This document shows, piece by piece, positions 1 through 9,077 of a stretch of 64,000 nucleotides of DNA. Under the pieces are notes generated by a model. That model was not told the DNA's origin. It saw only the letters and a program-made list of their open reading frames with translations, and did not search any database. Position 1 is the stretch's first letter; every line of letters begins with the position of its first letter. Location of the stretch: positions 248,001 through 312,000 of the forward strand of contig NZ_BSFQ01000002.1 in the NCBI RefSeq assembly GCF_027922425.1, given 5' to 3'. The DNA is from Pseudonocardia halophobica. Its GTDB lineage: Bacteria > Actinomycetota > Actinomycetes > Mycobacteriales > Pseudonocardiaceae. Both the position numbers and the translations under genes were made by a program.

Positions 1-263
1 GAACCATCGTGGCGTCGGATCTCGGCGATGCCGTCTGTGGGACGCCGCTGTCGTGTCAGCGGGCCCGCAGCCGCGCCTGAAACCCCCGCCGAGGAAGTCA
101 CCCGGGCTGCTCCTCGTGCCGGGCTCGGGCGGCCTCGGTGGCCTCGGCCTCGATGGCCTCCTGCCGCTTGGGAGGCGGGATGCGGTTCTTCCCCTCCCGT
201 CGGCGGGTAGCCCTGGCTGCGGTCGGGGGTTGGACGACGGATCCGACGAGGGCGGGAGAGCCG

Positions 264-1778
264 ATGGGCAAGATGCGCGTCGCGAGCGCCGAGCTGCGCC
301 GCAAGGTGGTTCCGGCCGACGCGGCGGCTGCGTTGATCCCCGCGGGAGCGAACGTGGGGATGAGCGGCTTCACCGGGGCCGGCTACCCGAAGGCTGTTCC
401 GCTGGCCCTGGCTCGAAGGATCTCCGAAGCCACGGCCGCCGGCACCCCGTTCCGCGTGAGCGTGTGGACCGGCGCGTCCACCGCTCCGGAACTGGACGGT
501 GCCCTCGCCGAGGCCGACGGCATCGAGCTACGACTGCCCTACCAGTCCGACCCCGTGAGTCGCCGGAAGATCAACGCCGGTCTGATGGAGTACATCGACG
601 TGCACCTGTCCCACGTCGCGCAGCTCGTGTGGGAGGGCTTCCTCGGCCACCTCGACGTGGCGCTCGTCGAGGTCAGCGGTATCACCGAGGACGGGCGGCT
701 CGTGCCGTCCTCCTCCGTGGGGAACAACAAGACCTGGATCGACCAGGCCGAGCGCGTGATCGTCGAGGTCAACTCCTGGCAGAGCACCGAGCTGGAGGGA
801 CTGCACGACATCTACTACGGCACCGCCCTGCCGCCCCACCGCGTTCCCATCCCGCTCGCCCGTCCGGGCGACCGTATCGGCACCCCCTACCTGGTATGCC
901 CACCCGAGAAGATCGCGGCGGTCGTCGAGACCGACCGGCCGGACCGCAACTCCCCGTTCACCGAGCCCGACGACGCCTCGCGCCGGATCGCGGGGCACCT
1001 GCTGGAGTTCCTCGAGCACGAGGTGGCCCGTGGGCGGCTCCCCGCGAACCTGCTGCCACTGCAGTCCGGGGTCGGCAACGTGGCCAACGCCGTGTTGAAC
1101 GGGCTGGGCGCGGGTCCCTTCGAGAATCTCACCGCCTACACCGAGGTGATCCAGGACGGCATGCTCGGGCTGCTTCGCTCGGGAACGCTGTCCGTCGCGT
1201 CGGCCACGGCGTTCTCGCTGAGCCCGGTCGCCGCCGAGGAGATCAACGCGAATGCGGCTGCGTACCGGGACCGGATCGTGCTGCGGCCGCAGGAGATCAG
1301 TAACCATCCCGAGGTCGTGCGCCGGCTCGGTGTCCTCGCCATGAACGGCATCATCGAGGCCGACCTCTACGGCAACATCAACAGCACCCACCTGATGGGC
1401 AGCCAGATCCAGAACGGTATCGGCGGCTCGGGCGACTTCGCCCGCAACGCCTACATCTCGTTCTTCCTGACCCCGTCGACCGCGAAGGCCGGCGCGATCT
1501 CCAGCATCGTGCCGATGGTGTCCCACGTCGACCACACCGAGCACGACGTGCATGTCCTCGTGACCGAGCAGGGCCTCGCCGACCTGCGCGGTCTCGCTCC
1601 ACGACGGCGGGCGCGCCAGATCATCGACCGCTGCGCCCACCCGGACTACCGGCCCCTGCTCGAGGACTACCACCAACGCGCTCTCGCCGAGTCCCCGGGC
1701 AAGCACACGCCGCACCTCATCGGCGAGGCGCTCGGCTGGCACGAGCGATACCTGGCGACCGGAAGCATGCGGGCCTGA
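264..1778 (+). CDS. acetyl-CoA hydrolase / succinyl-CoA:acetate CoA-transferase family
   Basis: A 504-residue protein, the usual length for the Cat1/AarC class I CoA-transferase family, which moves CoA between acyl-CoA and acetate or hydrolyses acetyl-CoA in the cytosol. The N-terminal half has a glycine-rich MSGFTGAGYPK loop. The C-terminal half has the TEVIQDGM segment, whose glutamate aligns with the family's catalytic Glu, followed by GGSGDFARNAY. ATG 264 was chosen because GGGAGAG lies just upstream, although the frame stays open further 5'. No partner gene shares its strand closely, so donor and acceptor cannot be named. Family assignment is firm; transferase versus hydrolase is not decided. 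Confidence 0.9.
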   Translation: MGKMRVASAELRRKVVPADAAAALIPAGANVGMSGFTGAGYPKAVPLALARRISEATAAGTPFRVSVWTGASTAPELDGALAEADGIELRLPYQSDPVSRRKINAGLMEYIDVHLSHVAQLVWEGFLGHLDVALVEVSGITEDGRLVPSSSVGNNKTWIDQAERVIVEVNSWQSTELEGLHDIYYGTALPPHRVPIPLARPGDRIGTPYLVCPPEKIAAVVETDRPDRNSPFTEPDDASRRIAGHLLEFLEHEVARGRLPANLLPLQSGVGNVANAVLNGLGAGPFENLTAYTEVIQDGMLGLLRSGTLSVASATAFSLSPVAAEEINANAAAYRDRIVLRPQEISNHPEVVRRLGVLAMNGIIEADLYGNINSTHLMGSQIQNGIGGSGDFARNAYISFFLTPSTAKAGAISSIVPMVSHVDHTEHDVHVLVTEQGLADLRGLAPRRRARQIIDRCAHPDYRPLLEDYHQRALAESPGKHTPHLIGEALGWHERYLATGSMRA

Positions 1779-2056
1779 TCCTCACCAGGGCCGGACGTGC
1801 CGGCCGGACTCCACCTGCCGACCACGTCCCACCCGCCCGGGCGCAAATCCCGGTGCTGTCGGGCACGGCTCGGGCGAGCGGCCGACCCGCCACGAGCCGG
1901 CCACGGTCCGGCCGGCCGCGGCTCCGGCTCATCGCCCGCAGCGGGTGAAGTGCCGCCGCGGCGCACCGGGTCGAATGCCGGACGCGGTCCCCGCAGCGGG
2001 CGGGGGGCAGCGCCGAGGGCGAATCCGGGGCCGACTCGACAGGGAGGGAGCCTCTT

Positions 2057-2389
2057 ATGGACACCTCCGACTCCACCGGTCGCTGGGCACTCCGTGGAGA
2101 TCCGGCGCTGCTCACGGAAGCGGCTACGGCCCTGCGCGTCGCCCGGGCGGAGCAGATCTTCGGGGACCGGTTCCCCGGCGAGTACGTGATGTCGGGGATC
2201 GCCCGGCTCCTGGAGGCCATCGCGCGCGAGATGCGCGAGAAGGACACGCCCAGCCACGGCGTGGTGTCGGCCGCCACCGACATCTCCGCACACGTGCTGA
2301 GGTACCTGCCCGAGCTCAGGGAGGCGACGAGCCGTCGCCACGACGCCGCAGGAGCCGATCCTGCCCGCACGTACCCCCGGACCACCTGA
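2057..2389 (+). CDS. hypothetical protein, 110 aa
   Basis: I do not recognise the family. The product looks all-helical in its middle (two amphipathic segments around residues 20-40 and 48-62) and ends in an Arg/Ala-rich disordered tail. It has no membrane segment or signal peptide. GGGAGG about 8 nt before ATG 2057 supports translation. It lies 83 bp upstream of an alpha/beta hydrolase on the same strand and could be co-transcribed. Codon use is typical of the neighbours, so it is probably a real gene. Confidence 0.55.
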   Translation: MDTSDSTGRWALRGDPALLTEAATALRVARAEQIFGDRFPGEYVMSGIARLLEAIAREMREKDTPSHGVVSAATDISAHVLRYLPELREATSRRHDAAGADPARTYPRTT

Positions 2390-2471
2390 CCAAGGCCGCG
2401 CTCGCCCTCCGCGGGCGGCCCTGCACCGACGCCGACGGCCCCCGCGGCCGTCCTCCGGGAAGGATCCTCCG

Positions 2472-3173
2472 ATGAGTGGCCGACCGAACATCGTCCTCGT
2501 GCACGGCGCGTGGGCCGACGGCTCCAGCTGGAGCGCGGTCGTCGAGCGCCTGCAGGCCGACGGCTACACCGTGACCGCGCCGCAGTTCGCCGAGGGGGCG
2601 CTGGCGGCCGACGTCGCCCGGCTGCGCCAGGTCCTGGCGCGCCAGCACGGCCCGACCCTCCTCGCCGGCCACTCGTACGGCGGGCAGATCGTGACCGCGC
2701 TGGGTACCGACACGCCCAACGTCGTCGGCCTGGTCTACATCGCGGCCTTCGGCCTGGACGAGGGCGAGTCCATCGGCAAGCTGCTGGCGCAGGGTCCGCC
2801 CGGCCCGGCCCTGGCGCACCTGGACGTCGACGAGCAGGGTTTCGCCTGGATGCCCGAGGACGACTTCCTGAACCAGTTCGCCGACGACGTCGACCCGGTC
2901 AAGGCGCGGGTCATGTACGCCGTGCAGCAGCCGCTGGCCTGGTCGGCCGTCGACGAGGTGATGGGCGTCCCGGCGTGGAGGTCGCTGCCGTCCTGGTTCC
3001 TCGTCGCCGAGGGCGACCGCACGATCCCGCCCGACGCGCAGCGCACCTTCGCCGCCCGGATGGGGGCCACGACCGTCGAGGTCGCAACGAACCACGTGGC
3101 GATGGTCTCCCACCCGGACGACGTCCTGCAGCTCATCGTGACGGCGGCCGAGGCAGTGGGGGCCGCGCAGTAG
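2472..3173 (+). CDS. alpha/beta hydrolase (EstC/methylesterase-like)
   Basis: A 233-residue single-domain alpha/beta hydrolase. The oxyanion segment VLVHGAWADGSSW opens the protein, the nucleophile elbow GHSYGG places Ser68, and the C-terminal AEGDRTIP and NHVAMVSHP segments supply the Asp and His. This short, lidless architecture is common in the plant salicylate-esterase-like/EstC group of actinobacteria, annotated as esterases of unknown substrate. It is cytosolic, with no signal peptide. A GGAAGGAT ribosome site precedes ATG 2472. Substrate cannot be inferred from the neighbours. Confidence 0.85.
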   Translation: MSGRPNIVLVHGAWADGSSWSAVVERLQADGYTVTAPQFAEGALAADVARLRQVLARQHGPTLLAGHSYGGQIVTALGTDTPNVVGLVYIAAFGLDEGESIGKLLAQGPPGPALAHLDVDEQGFAWMPEDDFLNQFADDVDPVKARVMYAVQQPLAWSAVDEVMGVPAWRSLPSWFLVAEGDRTIPPDAQRTFAARMGATTVEVATNHVAMVSHPDDVLQLIVTAAEAVGAAQ

Positions 3174-3389
3174 CAGGTCCGTACCGTGGTGCGGCTCGAC
3201 GTCGTCCCAGGGGCGCCCGCTCCGTTTCGTCCGGGCAGTCGCGTTGGTGGGTGGAGGACGACGAGGGCGACGATCGCGCCGCTGCGCCGGGCAGAGGCTG
3301 ACTCGAAGGCTCACCGCGAGGTTCTCGCGCTCGTTGGCCGTGCGGAGACAGGCGTGCGGGCGGGTTACCCCCGCGTGGTCGGCCCGGCG

Positions 3390-4262
3390 TCAGCTGAGCA
3401 CGGTTTCCTCGTAGCGGGCCGGTGCTGTGATGTCGAGCAGTTCCCATTGGCGCATCCAGCCCTGGGTGCGGTCGAACATCTCGCGTGTGTAGGGCTGCGG
3501 CACGATCCGTTCCCCGGGCCCGAAGCGGCGCACGTCCACCAGCTCGAGCAGGTCCGCCGGCATCTCCCGGGCCCAGTGCGGGGTGTAGCGGTGCGGCTCC
3601 AGGTCGATCTCCTGCTGGGCCCGTAGCAGCGCGCGGAAGTAGCGCTCGACGTCGTCGGGGTTCACCTGCGCGGAGAGCAGGAAGCCCATGACGAAGGTGG
3701 TGTCCACGAGCTTGCGGAATCCGCGCTGCTCCAGCACGTAGGCGGGGGCGCCCCAGACGTTCACCGCGGGCACCCGGCCCTGCAGCAGCAGTCGGGCGCG
3801 GTCGAACGGTCTGCCGAAGAAGCCGAGCGTCACCTGCGCGCGCGGCATGAACGCCTCGAGGGCCTGTAGTGCGGAATAGTGGCTGCCCGAGTGGTATCCG
3901 ACGCCGACCTCGACGCCGGCAAGGTCGGCGGGCTGCTGCAGCGCGGAGTTCGCGGCGACGTAGATCCCCGCCGGGCACACCGAGTACGCCTTGCCGTACA
4001 TCTTCCCGTGCTCGGCCGTGGCGGCTGCGTTCACGGCCCAGTGGCAGGCGCAGGACACGTCCGAGGGTCGGCCCGCCTGCATGTCCTCGAAGGCGCCGCT
4101 GCGCACCTGCAGTGGCGCCTCGCCGGCCGCGCTGACCCCGCTCGCCGAGCCGCCCGCGAACCCGGCGTCGAACTCGTAGTCCAGACCTTCCTCGGCGAAG
4201 AAGCCCCGCTCCTCGGCGACCCACTCGTGCAGCCGCACGTGCGGCTGGATCCGGAACACCAT
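3390..4262 (-). CDS. NMT1/THI5-like periplasmic-binding-fold protein without signal peptide
   Basis: About 290 residues of the type II periplasmic-binding fold used by nitrate, sulfonate, taurine and pyrimidine-precursor uptake proteins. It opens with HVRLHEWVAEERGFFAEEGLD (first 20 or so residues), typical of the NMT1 family, and later has a PADLAGVEVGVGYHSGSHYS ligand-loop segment. No signal peptide or lipobox is present and no ABC permease or ATPase is adjacent, so it may be a cytosolic sensor or enzyme-like relative. ATG 4262 is preferred to GTG 4277 because GGGAG sits 8 nt before it. Confidence 0.7.
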   Translation of the reverse strand: MVFRIQPHVRLHEWVAEERGFFAEEGLDYEFDAGFAGGSASGVSAAGEAPLQVRSGAFEDMQAGRPSDVSCACHWAVNAAATAEHGKMYGKAYSVCPAGIYVAANSALQQPADLAGVEVGVGYHSGSHYSALQALEAFMPRAQVTLGFFGRPFDRARLLLQGRVPAVNVWGAPAYVLEQRGFRKLVDTTFVMGFLLSAQVNPDDVERYFRALLRAQQEIDLEPHRYTPHWAREMPADLLELVDVRRFGPGERIVPQPYTREMFDRTQGWMRQWELLDITAPARYEETVLS

Positions 4263-4484
4263 CGCGATCACTCCCACCCGGTGGATCCCGGGCCGACGCG
4301 GCCGTGGACGCGCACGATTCTACGAACATGAGCCGAGCACCGACAGCGTGCGACAGATCCGCCCACCACGATCTCGTGTTCGGACCCGAGTCGGTGTCGC
4401 CGCAGCTCCGGGCCCGTGCGCGTTTCGCGAGTCCCCACACACGTGAGCAGCCGCTGGGTTCCTTGTCGAGCGGCATACCCTGGA

Positions 4485-4769
4485 TCAGAAGTTGAGGTAG
4501 GTCTCGCCTGCGATGATCTCCGGCGGATCAATCGTCATGCCGGGGACGTTATTCCGAACCCACTCGGCCGCGCGACGGCTGGACTCGCTGGTCCCGGCCT
4601 CGTCGTCGCACACGGTGACAGTCAGCATGCCCCCGTCTCCGGCCCTCACGCCGTAGTAAGCCCTGAACCCGGGAACCGAGCTGATGACCTCCCGGACGTC
4701 CGACTGGCGCTCCAACGTCACGTCGATGAGCTTCGAAGCACCCACGTAGCGCCGCACTACTACATGCAT
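4485..4769 (-). CDS. small ferredoxin-fold-like hypothetical protein, 94 aa
   Basis: A 94-residue cytosolic protein starting MHVVVRRYVG and ending in a WVRNN helix and AGETYLNF. The predicted beta-alpha-beta pattern (strand, VREVISSVPGFRAYYGV, strand, long helix) resembles the small dimeric alpha/beta-barrel fold of antibiotic-biosynthesis-monooxygenase-like proteins, which often lack known function. AGGAGAGG immediately upstream fixes the start at 4769, internal to a longer open frame. It stands alone. Confidence 0.65.
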   Translation of the reverse strand: MHVVVRRYVGASKLIDVTLERQSDVREVISSVPGFRAYYGVRAGDGGMLTVTVCDDEAGTSESSRRAAEWVRNNVPGMTIDPPEIIAGETYLNF

Positions 4770-5292
4770 CCGCCTCTCCTCTTCGAACCCGGGGCACGCA
4801 CGATCCTCTCCCGCCAGACGCTCGGCAAGGCTCCGACCGGAGTACCCCAATACCCTCGGCGGCTACCGATTTGTGTTCCGCAATTTTCGGTTTTTTCGCA
4901 TGGCTTAATCGGCCGTGGTGTCGGTTGGATCTGCGCGAGTGGTGTAGCCAGGGGCGGCGACGAGAATGTGGAACATGATTGTTCCTGTTCCTCTCCCTCG
5001 CGAGACGCCACTTCGCAGGAGCCGTCAGAGGCTGCGGCGCAGATTTGATACACCTGACGACCTGTGCCGATGCTGATTCCGCTCGTCACCGGAACACGAT
5101 CATTCTGCTTCGGACGACGCGTTCGGAAGCCCGCAAATCCATCTACTGGACGCCGTGGAGCGGGTGGTGATCGCGGGCGGAACCCGGGAGACCTGCCCCC
5201 GGAACCGACCGGCAACCTCGTCACCTGCCCCCGGGGGCCTGGAGCTGCCTCGGCCATCGAGCCGGCGAACCTGGTCGTCGCCGGACACGTCG
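4770..5292. other. gene-free stretch upstream of the formamidase remnant
   Basis: About 520 bases with no credible coding sequence on either strand. The segment around 4860-4915 is locally AT-rich for this genome, with T runs, and may hold the promoter of the divergent 94-aa gene. One TTGATACA motif at 5045-5052 resembles the operator proposed for the GntR regulon. Open frames here have no family resemblance or ribosome sites. Confidence 0.5.
5044..5052. promoter_or_regulatory. TTTGATACA motif, possible orphan GntR-type site
   Basis: The reverse complement, TGTATCAAA, matches the core found at 21025-21034, 21163-21180 and 26073-26090. Its right arm ends in ACAC rather than ACAA, so the palindrome is weaker. 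It is 310 bp from the nearest plus-strand gene start and may be chance. Confidence 0.2.
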
Positions 5293-5321
5293 TTGACAGC
5301 TTCTTCCGGTGAGAATAGTTT
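5293..5321 (+). promoter_or_regulatory. predicted sigma-70-type promoter for the formamidase remnant and amiS
   Basis: TTGACA at 5293-5298 and TAGTTT at 5316-5321 are separated by 17 bp, an ideal housekeeping-sigma layout and rare by chance in DNA this GC-rich. Initiation would fall near 5328, about 36 nt before the remnant's GTG start. Confidence 0.55.
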
Positions 5322-5363
5322 CACTAGGAAGGAATTCTGCTCGCGGAGACGGGAGGGATGGCG

Positions 5364-5624
5364 GTGCCCGAGGTCGTGTTCAGCGTGGATCAGTCGAAGT
5401 CGATGCGAGATCAGGCGGTACCTGGGCACAACCGCTGGCACCCGGACATCCCGGCGGCCGCGTCGGTCCGGCCGGGTGCGGAGTTTCGGGTCGAATGCCG
5501 GGAATGGACCGATGCGCAACTCGGCAACAACGACTCCTCGAACGACGTACGGGACGTCAACCTCGACGTTGCCCACATGCTCAGCGGGCCGGTCGAGATC
5601 CAGGGCGCCGAGCCCGGCGATCTG
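5364..5624 (+). pseudogene. truncated formamidase (FmdA), N-terminal 87 codons only
   Basis: The frame opens with VPEVVFSVDQS and continues through GHNRWHPDIPA, EFRVECREWTD, NDSSNDVRDV and LSGPVEIQGAEPGDL, the highly conserved N-terminus of acetamidase/formamidase (about 400 residues in full-length members). After EPGDL the similarity stops abruptly and the frame runs on as Arg/Ser-rich nonsense to 5750. GTG 5364 is preferred because GGGAGGG lies 6 nt before it and it gives the usual M-PEVVF start. About 320 codons including all metal ligands are missing, so no active amidase can be made. The intact amiS follows after 137 bp, indicating an internal deletion in a fmdA-amiS operon. Confidence 0.85.
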
Positions 5625-5761
5625 TGCCCCCAATCGGGTCGGAGGGGGCGAGCGCGCACGAGCTGCGCGTCAGTGAGAAGCGCGGCCGCCCGGCCCGGCA
5701 CCGGCCGGAGCCGACGCCGCCGTGGGTACTGCATTGACCATCGAGAGTGAGAGGCGAACCG

Positions 5762-6427
5762 ATGCTGCTCGCCGTGGTGTTGTTGTACGTCGGAGCCGTC
5801 CTCGCCGTGAACGGGATCTGGCTGATAGGCCAGGCGCGGGCGGCGGAGGACGTCGAGCGGGTACCGGCCCACGCGGCCGCCGCGGCCGGCGAGTCGGCGG
5901 ACGTCCCGAGCTCGGTCGGCGGCCGGGGAGCCGAGCCGGCACCGGCGCGAGCAGAGCGCTCGCCGCTGTTCCTGCAGAACCGGGAAGTCGCGGTGATCAA
6001 CATCTTCACCGGCTTCGTGGGCGTGGTGATCGCGCTGATCTTCCTGGTCCAGGGTGCGGTCGGCAACAACCTCGCCGCCGTGCGCGGCGGGGGATTGATC
6101 CTGCTGTTCGCCTTCACCTACCTCTGGGTGGCGTTCAACCAGTACCTCGATGCGGGCGGCCGCGCCTTCGGCTGGTACTGCCTGTTCGTCGCGATCACCG
6201 CGGTCCCGGCCGGGGTCTACACGCTGCAGAACGCGAACGGGAACACCGCCCTGATCTGGCTGGGGATCAACTGGTTCCTGTGGGCCATCCTGTGGGCGTT
6301 GTTCTGGGCGCTCCTCGCGCTCGAGCTGCCGATCGCCCGTCCCACCGGATGGCTCACCATCTTCGAGGGCGTCGGCACGGCATGGGCCCTGGGCTTCGCC
6401 GTGCTGATCGGGGTGTTCTCGTTCTAG
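5762..6427 (+). CDS. amiS: AmiS/UreI family amide or urea channel
   Basis: A 221-residue integral membrane protein. The opening LLYVGAVLAVNGIWLIGQ helix, the EVAVINIFTGFVGVVIAL segment and the later LLFAFTYLWVAFNQ helix are hallmarks of the AmiS/UreI family, hexameric inner-membrane channels that pass urea or short-chain amides. About six hydrophobic segments are visible. Residues 25-70 form an unusually long Ala/Pro-rich cytoplasmic or periplasmic loop. Start ATG 5762 follows GAGAGGCGA. It sits behind the broken formamidase gene and opposite an AmiC-like sensor, so its original role was probably amide uptake for the formamidase. Confidence 0.9.
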   Translation: MLLAVVLLYVGAVLAVNGIWLIGQARAAEDVERVPAHAAAAAGESADVPSSVGGRGAEPAPARAERSPLFLQNREVAVINIFTGFVGVVIALIFLVQGAVGNNLAAVRGGGLILLFAFTYLWVAFNQYLDAGGRAFGWYCLFVAITAVPAGVYTLQNANGNTALIWLGINWFLWAILWALFWALLALELPIARPTGWLTIFEGVGTAWALGFAVLIGVFSF

Positions 6428-6443
6428 CCGGACGTCGACCGGT

Positions 6444-6508
6444 CGGCACCGAGCAGGCCCGGCAGCGAGCAGTCCCCGGCACCGAGTAGGCCCGGCGCCG
6501 AGCAGGCC
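6444..6508. repeat. four degenerate 16-bp tandem repeats
   Basis: Units of the form CGGCACCGAGCAGGCC start at 6444, 6460, 6477 and 6493, with one extra C before the third. They occupy the gap between the convergent amiS and the AmiC-like gene. No strong hairpin forms. Confidence 0.7.
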
Positions 6509-6540
6509 CGCTGCCGGGCGGCGGCGGCGGGGTTCCTGGC

Positions 6541-7641
6541 TCAGCTCCGGGGCGGCGCTGCGAGTTGGGCGATGACGTCGAACTCGAGCCCGTCCGCCCG
6601 TGCGAGGTAGACGCTCTGCAGCAGGTGGTTCCCCGTCATGCGCACCACCCCCCGAGGGCTCTCGTAGGCCAGCTCGTCCGCCGCCGCGCACAACCGATCC
6701 AGCTCGATGCTGCCGGCCCGCTCGGCGAGCCTCGCCATGAAGGTCAGCGCCTCGTAGCAGGACTCGCCCATCGAGTTCAGCGTCGGCGCGGTGTACCCGA
6801 ACCGTTGGACATAGCGGCGGGAGAAGTCCAGGCCCGCCGCGGTCACCAGCGTCTCGAAGAACCCCGACGTGGCGTAGAGGCCGTGGGTGTTCTCCGCGCC
6901 GCTGGCCAGCAGCATGTTCTCCTCCATCAGCGGACTCAGGCGCACGCACCGCCGGTCGAGGTCGGCGGCGACGAAGGTGCGGTTGAACCGGACCGCGTCC
7001 GACCCGACGAGGAACATCAGCACACCGTGCGCCCCGCTGCGGCCCACTCGCCGCACGGCCGAGGAGAAGTCCTCCGTACCGAGCGGCACGAACACCTCGT
7101 CGAGGACCTGCACGAGCGGCGAGGACCGCGCGAACCGTCGCGCCACCCGCGCCGACGCCCGCGGCCAGACGTAGTCGTCACCGGCGATGCACCAGGTCCG
7201 CACGCCCAGCTCCCGCGCCATCCACTCCAGCGCCGGGAGCACCTGCCGGTCCGGGGTCTCTCCGGTGAGGAAGACGCCCTCCGTGCGCTCCCCGCCCTCG
7301 TACAGGGTGGAGTAGACGTACGGCACGCGGCCGGCGACCACGCGGTCGATGCACTGCCGCACCGCGGAGATGTGCCAACCGGCGACGGCCTGGACGGTTC
7401 CGGCACGGACCAGGTCCGCCACCTCGCGCGCCACCTGCGCCGGCGCCTGCCCGCCGTCGACGACGTGCAGCCGCAGCTCGCGGGCGAGCACTCCGTTCGC
7501 GGAGTTGATCTCGTCGACCGCGAGCTCGCCGCAGGCCTCGCAGGACGGCCCGAAGATGCCCGCAGGGCCGCTGAGCGGGATGACGAAGGCAACGTCCAGC
7601 GACTCCTGACGCCGATCCACCAGGGCGGTCGTGCCTCGCAT
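6541..7641 (-). CDS. AmiC-like amide/branched-chain amino-acid binding protein (cytosolic sensor)
   Basis: A 366-residue type I periplasmic-binding-fold protein. VAFVIPLSGPAGIFGPS, the ELAVDEINSANGVL helix and GWHISAVRQ place it with AmiC and the urea/short-chain-amide binding proteins (UrtA-like). There is no signal peptide, as in Pseudomonas AmiC, which senses amides and controls the antiterminator AmiR. No AmiR-like gene is adjacent. ATG 7641 is preceded by GGAGGGGG. It is divergent from a MarR gene and convergent with amiS, so an amide-sensing role is likely but its regulatory partner is not visible. Confidence 0.8.
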   Translation of the reverse strand: MRGTTALVDRRQESLDVAFVIPLSGPAGIFGPSCEACGELAVDEINSANGVLARELRLHVVDGGQAPAQVAREVADLVRAGTVQAVAGWHISAVRQCIDRVVAGRVPYVYSTLYEGGERTEGVFLTGETPDRQVLPALEWMARELGVRTWCIAGDDYVWPRASARVARRFARSSPLVQVLDEVFVPLGTEDFSSAVRRVGRSGAHGVLMFLVGSDAVRFNRTFVAADLDRRCVRLSPLMEENMLLASGAENTHGLYATSGFFETLVTAAGLDFSRRYVQRFGYTAPTLNSMGESCYEALTFMARLAERAGSIELDRLCAAADELAYESPRGVVRMTGNHLLQSVYLARADGLEFDVIAQLAAPPRS

Positions 7642-7678
7642 GGGACCCCCTCCGCGACGTGCGGCACAGCCTCACCCG

Positions 7679-7698
7679 ACACTTCGAATCGGTAGTGT
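7679..7698. promoter_or_regulatory. inverted repeat, candidate MarR operator
   Basis: ACACT (7679-7683) and AGTGT (7694-7698) form an inverted repeat with a 10-bp spacer that contains most of a TTCGAA palindrome. It lies in the 100-bp gap between the AmiC-like gene and the divergent MarR gene, where an autoregulatory site would be expected. Confidence 0.35.
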
Positions 7699-7741
7699 TT
7701 ACGATGACAGCGATTTCGTCACCCGTCGGAGAGGACTTCCC

Positions 7742-8194
7742 GTGGCCTCAACGTCCCTCGTGCCCCGAGGGGCGTCGTCGACGGCCCGGCCGACCCAGTC
7801 GCTGCACACGCTGCTCGCCCGGGTCACGCACCGGGTGGCGCGGCAGGTCGAGGCCACCCTGGCCGGCTGCGGGCTCGCCCTGGAGCAGTGGCGCGTCCTG
7901 GACCTGCTCGCCGACGGGCAGGGGCACTCCATGTCGGAGATCGCCGAGCATGCCATGGTGCCCGCCCCGACCCTGACGAAGATCGTCGATCGGCTCGTGG
8001 ACAACGCTGTGGTCCACCGTCGGGTCGACGAACGGGACCGCCGCCGGGTTCTCGTCTTCACCACCGATCACGGCGCCGACCTGCACGCGCGCATCGCCCC
8101 GCAGATCAGCAGGGCGGAGGACGATGCGGTGGCGGAGCTGGAGCCTGACGACGCCGCGCAGCTCGTCCGGCTCCTCGCCCGGCTCGCTACATGA
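7742..8194 (+). CDS. MarR-family transcriptional regulator
   Basis: A 150-residue winged-helix regulator. The recognition-helix region MSEIAEHAMVPAPTLTKIVDRL and the wing VHRRVDERDRRRVLVF are characteristic of MarR. Helices at both ends form the dimer interface. GTG 7742 is preferred to upstream starts because GGAGAGGA ends 6-7 nt before it. It probably controls itself and the divergent AmiC-like gene through the inverted repeat in the shared gap. Its ligand is unknown. Confidence 0.9.
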   Translation: MASTSLVPRGASSTARPTQSLHTLLARVTHRVARQVEATLAGCGLALEQWRVLDLLADGQGHSMSEIAEHAMVPAPTLTKIVDRLVDNAVVHRRVDERDRRRVLVFTTDHGADLHARIAPQISRAEDDAVAELEPDDAAQLVRLLARLAT

Positions 8195-8308
8195 ACGGCC
8201 GGGGCGCTCGCGAAGCAGCGCCCGCACCCATGGTCGAGAGCGCGGTGCTCGCCCTGCCCACCTGGGAGGCCGGCGACCGACCTCCTCACCCGCGCAGGAG
8301 CGAGACGC

Positions 8309-8870
<562 letters not shown>

Positions 8871-9053
8871 ACGTCGGCCAGCGCCGTGGTGACCCTGCCG
8901 CTCGACGGCGTGCACATCGCCGAGGTCGCAGACCCGCTGCCGCCGGTCACGGTGTACCTGATCTGGCGCGAGGACGACGAGGCCCCCGCCCTGCACCGCG
9001 TGCTGGCGACGGCGGCGGAGGTCCTGCCGACGGCGGACCGGCGGGACCCGTGA
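8871..9053 (+). pseudogene. LysR-type regulator, C-terminal tail only
   Basis: The plus-strand frame ending at 9053 carries SAVVTLPLDGVHIAEVADP and VYLIWREDDEAPALHRVL, typical of the end of a LysR effector domain (last strand, Trp-Arg-Asp-Asp motif, terminal helix). Everything before it, including the HTH domain, is absent. The fragment begins where the oppositely oriented acyl-CoA dehydrogenase fragment loses homology. Confidence 0.6.
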
Positions 9054-9077
9054 ACGGGCCCGCCGGTCCCCGGGTGC

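Noticed and set aside
98-230. Minus-strand tail reading GKNRIPPPKRQEAIEAEATEAARARHEEQ, possibly the C-terminus of a lost protein
   Set aside because: Too short and no family recognised; no ribosome site or upstream homology, and the frame is open by composition.
4449-4478. Minus-strand MPLDKE similar to MPLDKG near 34345 beside leader element A
   Set aside because: Similarity ends after five residues and the flanking bases do not align, so it is treated as chance.
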